Shown here in pieces: positions 57,580-64,000 of a DNA stretch of 64,000 nucleotides (position 1 is its first letter; each line of letters opens with the position of its first letter). The DNA is from Coenobita brevimanus (lineage: Eukaryota > Arthropoda > Malacostraca > Decapoda > Coenobitidae). Made by a program: the position numbers and the translations under genes. The stretch is from contig CM064681.1 in the NCBI GenBank assembly GCA_032717465.1, positions 14,696,510 to 14,760,509 of the forward strand, in the 5' to 3' direction. The notes beneath the pieces were generated by a model. It had not been told where the DNA came from and did no database searches. It was given only the letters and a program-made list of their open reading frames with translations.

Positions 57580-60378
57580 CCGTCTCGGAAAAGAAAATCG
57601 GTAACAATTCTAAATGAGGAAATATTTAGGATGAAATCGATTCACAGTTAAAGATGGCTGGTATTTTACGGGTTAAAGCCCAAAGAGTTCATGTGATTAG
57701 AGACGTAAAAACAACTTGGAAATTTAGAGATAAAATGGATATTATTTTTATCGTAATAACTATAGCTTTAAAGAGGAATCTCGGGGCTCCTGATAAAAAA
57801 AAAAAAAAAAATGAATATTTGCGCAGTTTGACAGTTCGTGGGATATCATTATCCATATTTTAGAAGCTAAAATCACTTCGAAAGGCAATAAATCGTTAAC
57901 AAGAAAATCATTTAGGTATTGATTATCAGACATGTATATTATTAGGAAATACACAATTTATAAACGTTATTTGGATCCTCATATAAGCAGTTTTAGTTTT
58001 CACGATTTGAATAAAAAAGATCAGTTGCAGGAACATCGAACTGAACTGTTGTGTCCGCCGTGTATGGGTTAACTGGATTTTTAAATTCCGATGAGTTTAC
58101 TGGCTATTTATTATTTATTCACCTTATCTGTGACTTTAAAGGATAAAAAGTAGTGCCATTTATGAACTAGTTAGGGCTGATAGCATCCGCTTTGGAGGCA
58201 GTTCAAAAGTATTTTACTGGGGTGATGGTCGTTTAAACGATTTTTGTCGCGAAATACCCAAATATGCTACTTCCACAAATGTACTCAAAATTGATTGCGA
58301 AAAAAACCAAATTTTCTCCAAAACTCAGAAAACATTTCCGAGGGTGAAAAAATAACTTTTACGAAACATATCCCAAGAAATGGATTGACACGTAAGGAGA
58401 GCTGGGATCTGCGGATTTAAGAACAATAAGTTTTAATTGATGTCGGGGTCAACGAAACAAATGAGAAATTTCGAATAATTATTCTTTCTTATCTGCAGTA
58501 GAAGCACCTCAAAACTACATCGTGCATCCTGATTGAATGTTAACACAAATATTTGCACATTATTAAGGTCCGTATTACATCACAAGCCACATTTCCTTAG
58601 CTAAAATCTCTAAAATTTGTGATACCTCGTGAGAAGGAATATTGACATGCTTTTGACTCTCACCTAAAAATTTATACAAGAAAGTAAAACACTATCGCAG
58701 TTCCAAGACACATAAGTATCATCTATAATTTTATTCCTTGTCTTCCTACACATATTGTGCATGACAGCAACAAAAAATGTAGGTAGAAGTAACACTAATT
58801 GAACTGTATTAATGTCGTCTAGAGATTGTTTGGATTTTTACATTAGAAAGAGAGTCATTTGTGACATTTTTCATTTGTGGTGATTACTTCAGATTAAAAA
58901 ATGGTCAAATGTTTTGTTACTGTAAAAGCATCCGCTTTAGGAATAATTCAATATTATACTTAATTGATCCTAAAAACCGCATAATTGATAGGAAAAACAC
59001 TAAATATTCAACTTCGACAAGTCTACTCTAAATTAGCTGCGAAACACTCCGAATTGTGTCCAAAATTCAGAAAACCTTTCTGAGGGTGAGAAAATTTCGT
59101 CTCGAAAAAACAACCAGTAACAAGGCTAAATGAGATAATACGTAGGATGAAATCGATTCACACGTAAAGAAAGCTAGCATTTGAGGGGTTCAAGCCGAAC
59201 GCGTTTTGTTTGCCTAGAGACGTAAAAACAAAATAAAACGGATATTATTTTTATCTCTATTACTAGGGATTTATAGTGGCATCTTAAGCCTCCTAATCAA
59301 AGTTGAAAAATGGAAAATTTTTCCAGCATGACGGTTCGTGTGATATCATTTACCAATTTTTACCAAGGTAAAATCACTCCACCAAATAAAAAAAAAATTG
59401 TTTAAACGAAAACTGTTTAGGTATTGATTATCAGATATATATTATTCGCATATGCAAATAGATACCCATGCTGAGATATACAAATTATAAAAATTACTTG
59501 GTTCCTCATATATGCATTCTTATTGTTAATTATAGGTCTAAAAATATCAGGTTGCTGGAGCGTCGACGTGAACTATTGTCTGTCGTGTTAAGGTTAACTG
59601 TGTTTTTAATTTCCGATGAGTCTATTGTCTTTTTTTTTTTTAACATTGCCGTGACTTCGAGGATTAAAAATAGTGCCAATTGTGAACTAGTTACGGCTAA
59701 TAGCATCGCTTCAGGGGTATTTGAAAACTATTTTGCTGGAGTGATTGTTGTATAAACGTATTTTTGGTCGAAATTGCGAAATATGCAACTTCAACAAATG
59801 TACCCAAAATTGATTGGGAAACACCCCCAATTATTTCCGGAACTCAGAAGACATTTCTGAGAGTGAAAAAATCACATTTAGGAAACATATAATAATAAAT
59901 ATATTGGCACGTGAAGAGAGCTGGCATCTGAGGTGTTTAAGAACAATAAGTTTGAATTGATCTGAAGGTTACTTAAACAAGCGAGAAACTTCGAATGTTC
60001 TGTCTTATCTGCAGTAGAACCACTTTAAAATTTAATCAAGCCTCCTGACTGAATGTTAAAAAAAAAAATAAATAAATAAAATATTTGCACATTATAAAGG
60101 TTCGTGTTATACCATAAGCCATATTTCCTTAGGAAAAATCTCTCACAACCGTGATACCTCCTGAGAAGGATTATTAGTGTGCTCTGGAGTCTCAAAGAGA
60201 ATGTATAAACACTATAGGAATACTGAGATTATCAATTAATTACCATTTATAACTTTATTCCCCATCTCCGGAGACATATAACTGCATGACTGCTATAAAA
60301 TATGGAGGTTGAAGGAACAGTAATAGAACTGTATTAATGTCGTCTGGAGATTGTTTGGATTTTTTCGTAAATAGTGAA

Positions 60379-60379
<1 letters not shown>

Positions 60380-60471
<92 letters not shown>
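60380..60471. repeat. (AC)n microsatellite
   Basis: About 46 AC units where the satellite array ends. Confidence 0.97.
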
Positions 60472-60474
<3 letters not shown>

Positions 60475-60539
60475 ATACATACATTCATACATACATTCAT
60501 CCATACACTCAAACATACTCATATATATATGTCTCTCCA

Positions 60540-60860
60540 ACACTGCTTCTATAAGTCGCCGATCGTCTGCTGGGAATATAATCCGTGGACGTCCGCATCT
60601 ACTGTAGGTCGAGTAGCAAGCGTGCTGTCTCCATCCCACCGTCGTGTCCACCTCTTCACTGTCTTAATTGTAACACTTCTTGCCCTGGCAATGGCTTTCA
60701 GTGGCGTACCAGCGGCCCTCATACCAAAGACGCCTGCCCTTGCGCTTATAATCTCGGAGCGATCAGCATGTCCTGTAGGAATGTGTGTCTTCTGCCGGAT
60801 AGTTGCTCTACAATAGGCTGCTCAATTCTGCAACATATTTTACATAAGCCACTGTGCTGC
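60540..60860 (-). pseudogene. Tc1/mariner-type transposase, N-terminal HTH fragment
   Basis: The minus strand has MRAAGTPLKAIARARS followed by TIKTVKRWTRRWDGDS (helix-turn-helix) and, after a frameshift, CGRPRIIFPADDRRLIEAVL, the linker between the two DNA-binding subdomains of Tc1-like transposases. There is no catalytic domain in this stretch. It is about 100 codons and interrupted by stops at both ends. It probably belongs to an old, fragmented copy, possibly the same family as the fragment at the right window edge, though I cannot join them. Confidence 0.65.
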
Positions 60861-61123
60861 ATATCTCATATGGCAATATAAAGTGGGCATAATTTTCTCC
60901 GTCCATTAAATAACACACTAAACGCAGAATCTAGCTTAAGTCGGTGGACCATACCTGAGGTGAAGTTTACAATCACACACACTCTTTCAACTCTTTACAC
61001 CCTTTTAAATCACTCACACCCACCCACTCTGTCTGTCTCTTTGTGGTGTAATAATAATAAACCCCATAGCTGTGTGTATGTGCATGTGTATGCGTATATG
61101 TATGTGTATGCGTACGTGTATGT

Positions 61124-61127
<4 letters not shown>
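60861..61127. other. No gene recognised
   Basis: Unique-looking AT-rich DNA ending in imperfect TATG/TGTA repeats before the AT tract. Confidence 0.5.
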
Positions 61128-61188
<61 letters not shown>

Positions 61189-61390
61189 TCCAATCCTACA
61201 TTGCCCCACGAGGAGCGTAGGAGTCCGGGGCCAAGCAGTTGGTCCCGACATTTAAGATGAGAGTGACCAGCTTCACTCATCCCTGAGTGGCATTACATGA
61301 GCAATCAACCCCAGCTATCTCTTGGATATAAACCTTCACAGGCTCAATCCGATTGGAGTGCAATAATTACTCACTAAACCACCAGGCGCC
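61128..61390 (-). mobile_element. tRNA-like SINE candidate with (AT)n tail
   Basis: On the minus strand the body runs from 61390 to 61187 and begins GGCGCCTGGTGGTTTAGTGA, like the 5' end of a tRNA with an A box (TGGTTTAGTGA). A decayed B-box-like AGGTTTATATCC follows about 55 bp later. The unrelated 3' part ends at an (AT)n tail (61128-61186). Size (~205 bp) and layout fit a tRNA-derived SINE. No TSD was found. Confidence 0.5.
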
Positions 61391-61407
61391 ATAATTTGGT
61401 TATATGG

Positions 61408-62186
<779 letters not shown>

Positions 62187-62436
62187 GTCGCGGCGTGCGA
62201 CTCTGAGGTTGTTATTATCGTGCCCTGGCAAGCTATCATTCAAATGTGCGTCTGATTTCGTGTATAATATGAGACGCATGTGATTCGTGTATAATATGTT
62301 CGTGTATAATAATATTCGCGTATAATATATTCGTGCATAATAATATGATTCGGGTATAATATAAGAAATCGGACGCACATTTGAATGGACGTTGCCAGGG
62401 CACGATAATGGCAACCTCAGAGTCATGCGCCGCGAC
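62187..62436. mobile_element. Foldback MITE with internal minisatellite
   Basis: A 250-bp near-palindrome. Both ends read GTCGCGGCG inward and share ACTCTGAGGTT, ATTATCGTGCCCTGGCAA and CAAATGTGCGTC, so the arms are about 80 bp. The loop holds about six units like ttcgtgtataatat. No coding capacity. A TSD is not clear. Confidence 0.8.
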
Positions 62437-63169
62437 TTTTTTTTTATAGCAAGTTACATATTGCAAGCACATCTGTCCTCTCCATCCTGGCCGTATTTTT
62501 TACGTTCATGACCGCTGCATCGTTTATATGGCCAGAGATGTTGAGGATTTCTTATGATGTTAGACAGACCTGAAGAATTTAGTCGAAGACGGCGGACATA
62601 ATCCCTTAAAGAATTAATAAGCCAAAACATTTAACACTTGAGAATCAAAATGGAGTGGAGACCAGCTGCACTTTAGGTCCTGCCTACTCCCAATGGAAAG
62701 TGATCCAGAACAAACAACTCATCGGGGACCATGTAGCCATGATGAAGAAGAGACTATGGGTAGAGACTGAACATGAGGATGCATAGAGCAGCTACATCAA
62801 TATACGTAATACAGTCCATTCTTGTGTGACCAAAGTATAATTTCCTATATATTTTGGTGCAGCCCAGGTACTTATTTCCTGTGTATTCTTGTGTAACTCA
62901 TATTGATGTTAGGACAATAATAATAATAATACTGTGAAATTATTTTATCAGTACTTATATAATTACAGGACGATAAAAAAAATGTGTAAAGATTTCGTAA
63001 TGATTATCCTGGGAGAATAACAACTAGTGTACCACTGAGCTAGATATTTATTGGCAATAGACATCATGCCTTTTTCAAAGCAGTAACTGAAATTCAGCAA
63101 CTCAACTCAGCACAAAATGGCATTGGGTTGTCCTAATTCACCATTTACGCCAATTGCTTGTAATTTAGG
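62437..63169. other. No gene recognised
   Basis: AT-rich; contains a short ATA-triplet run near 62910. No recognisable domain. Confidence 0.5.
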
Positions 63170-63450
63170 CAGCTGATATGTGGATGGGATAGAAATCGTT
63201 TGGATAAATACACTGAAGTAGTTTGGCCATGTGGAGAGGATGGAGAGCGAGAGACTAACTAGGAGTGTGTATGTGAGGTGGAGAGGGGGAGGGGGAGGCC
63301 ACGGATGAGATGAAGGGATGGAGTGGAGAGGTATGTGAGAGAGGGGAATGTGAGCTGGGAGCAGGATAGTGAAATGGCGGGAGATAGGGCGACATGGAGT
63401 CGATTTGTGTATATCCATCCCTTACGGGATTATGACGTTTAGCAATAGAT
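63170..63450 (+). mobile_element. LINE-R 3' end (copy 5)
   Basis: Plus strand contains the block for FGHVERMES...LTRSVYV and GRGRPRMR-like sequence with one frame slip, then gcgggagatagggcgacatgg and a terminus related to the other copies (cgggattatgacgtttagcaatagat). Diverged and 5' truncated. Confidence 0.8.
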
Positions 63451-63459
63451 ATGTACAAT

Positions 63460-64000
63460 GCCGCTGTTGAGGCAAGCCTTGATTCTGACCCCAAAGTTCT
63501 GGCCCACCCTTCTCAGGGTGGCAGGTGTGACTTGCTGGACGTAGCTGGTCACGTTCAGGTTGATTCGACTCAGTGTAGCAGGGTTGTCAGCGAACACAGA
63601 TCCTTTGACAGTCCCCCACAGTCAGCTCCACTGGGCTCAGGTCGGGGCTGTGTGGTGACCACTAGTAACCGGTACCGAGGGCAACGAGGCGGTTGTTGAA
63701 AAACTGGTGCAGATGGGCAATGGTGTCATATGCAGTTTGAAGTGGGGCCCTGTCCTGAATGAACCAGGCCATGCGGAGCTACCCTGCAGTGAGGATTGCA
63801 CTCAGATCAACGTGGAGCTGCCTGATGACCTCACGGTAACCTTCGGCGTTGATGGTGACGGGTCTGACCACCTTCTTCAAACCACAAGGGACCCAGTAGC
63901 CCTTGCCTGGTTTTGTAGGCCACGAAGGGCATACCTTAGAGCTTTTCAACTGACTCTCTGTGATCTCCTCAGGCAGCTTGGAGCCCCAGAAGATGTCGTT
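63460..64000 (-). pseudogene. Tc1/mariner-superfamily transposase, C-terminal part, cut by window edge
   Basis: Minus-strand frames include WFIQDRAPLQTAYDTIAHL, HSPDLSPVEL and a C-terminal helical block (about 63590-63470). They correspond to the second catalytic Asp region (W-x-QD-x-AP-x-x-TA) and the SPDLSP motif of mariner-type transposases. Stops are seen, for instance between these two motifs, so the gene is dead. The N-terminal part lies beyond the window. Confidence 0.7.

Noticed and set aside
60255..60512. Cys-Val repeat frames
   Set aside because: Translation of the AC microsatellite.

Overview
The window looks like gene-poor nuclear DNA of a eukaryote, most likely a decapod crustacean. 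The signs are very dense microsatellites, several non-LTR retrotransposon families, one of which (the jockey-like LINE called A/B here) I recognise as typical of crab and shrimp genomes, a decayed Polinton/Maverick and satellite-like DNA. The species is an inference. I found no convincing host gene, tRNA, rRNA or CRISPR array. Almost everything that can be explained is mobile DNA, much of it nested and datable from target-site duplications (TSDs). Family names such as LINE-A, B, C, D and R are labels used only in this report.

1-3771 is largely featureless, with two short fragments of LINE-R and simple repeats. 3772-21897 is one minus-strand LINE-C insertion (gag-like ORF1; ORF2 with endonuclease, RT and RNase H) bounded by an 11-bp TSD. 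It was split by two jockey-like LINEs: LINE-A (4436-13006) and LINE-B (15251-18500). LINE-A was itself split by a young Gypsy-type LTR retrotransposon (7057-12859; 1007-bp LTRs, 5-bp TSD). 21898-24650 holds a LINE-R 3' end between ATT microsatellites, plus AT and CA tracts.

24651-36279 is a second LINE-C, on the plus strand, with an 11-bp TSD (one mismatch). It was interrupted by a Tc1/mariner-like TIR element (25901-26868), LINE-D (26970-29238, 12-bp TSD) and two TTAA-type (piggyBac-like) elements (31177-31930, 32897-34356). 36478-36925 is dense in AGGTCA/TGACCT half-sites, including five inverted repeats with one-base spacers, the geometry of ecdysone response elements.

About 37600-50560 is a decayed Polinton/Maverick, a virus-like DNA transposon, with all genes on the plus strand: protein-primed DNA polymerase B, packaging ATPase, retroviral-type integrase, small basic proteins, an unrecognised protein with an acidic tail, a minor-virion-type protein, a double-jelly-roll-type major capsid protein and an adenain-like protease. 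Every gene carries frameshifts, stops, microsatellite expansions or insertions. A third TTAA-type element sits inside the polymerase gene. Upstream lies a tandem array of TTACRTAA boxes followed by a TATA-like motif.

50690-60378 is a satellite-like higher-order repeat (four ~0.8-kb monomers per ~3.3-kb unit, about two units). It is split by a 3460-bp LTR element with nearly identical 560-bp LTRs and no coding capacity. 60381-64000 holds microsatellites, two Tc1/mariner-type transposase fragments, a tRNA-like SINE candidate, a foldback MITE and another LINE-R 3' end.

All alignments were made by eye; coordinates of degenerate boundaries are approximate.
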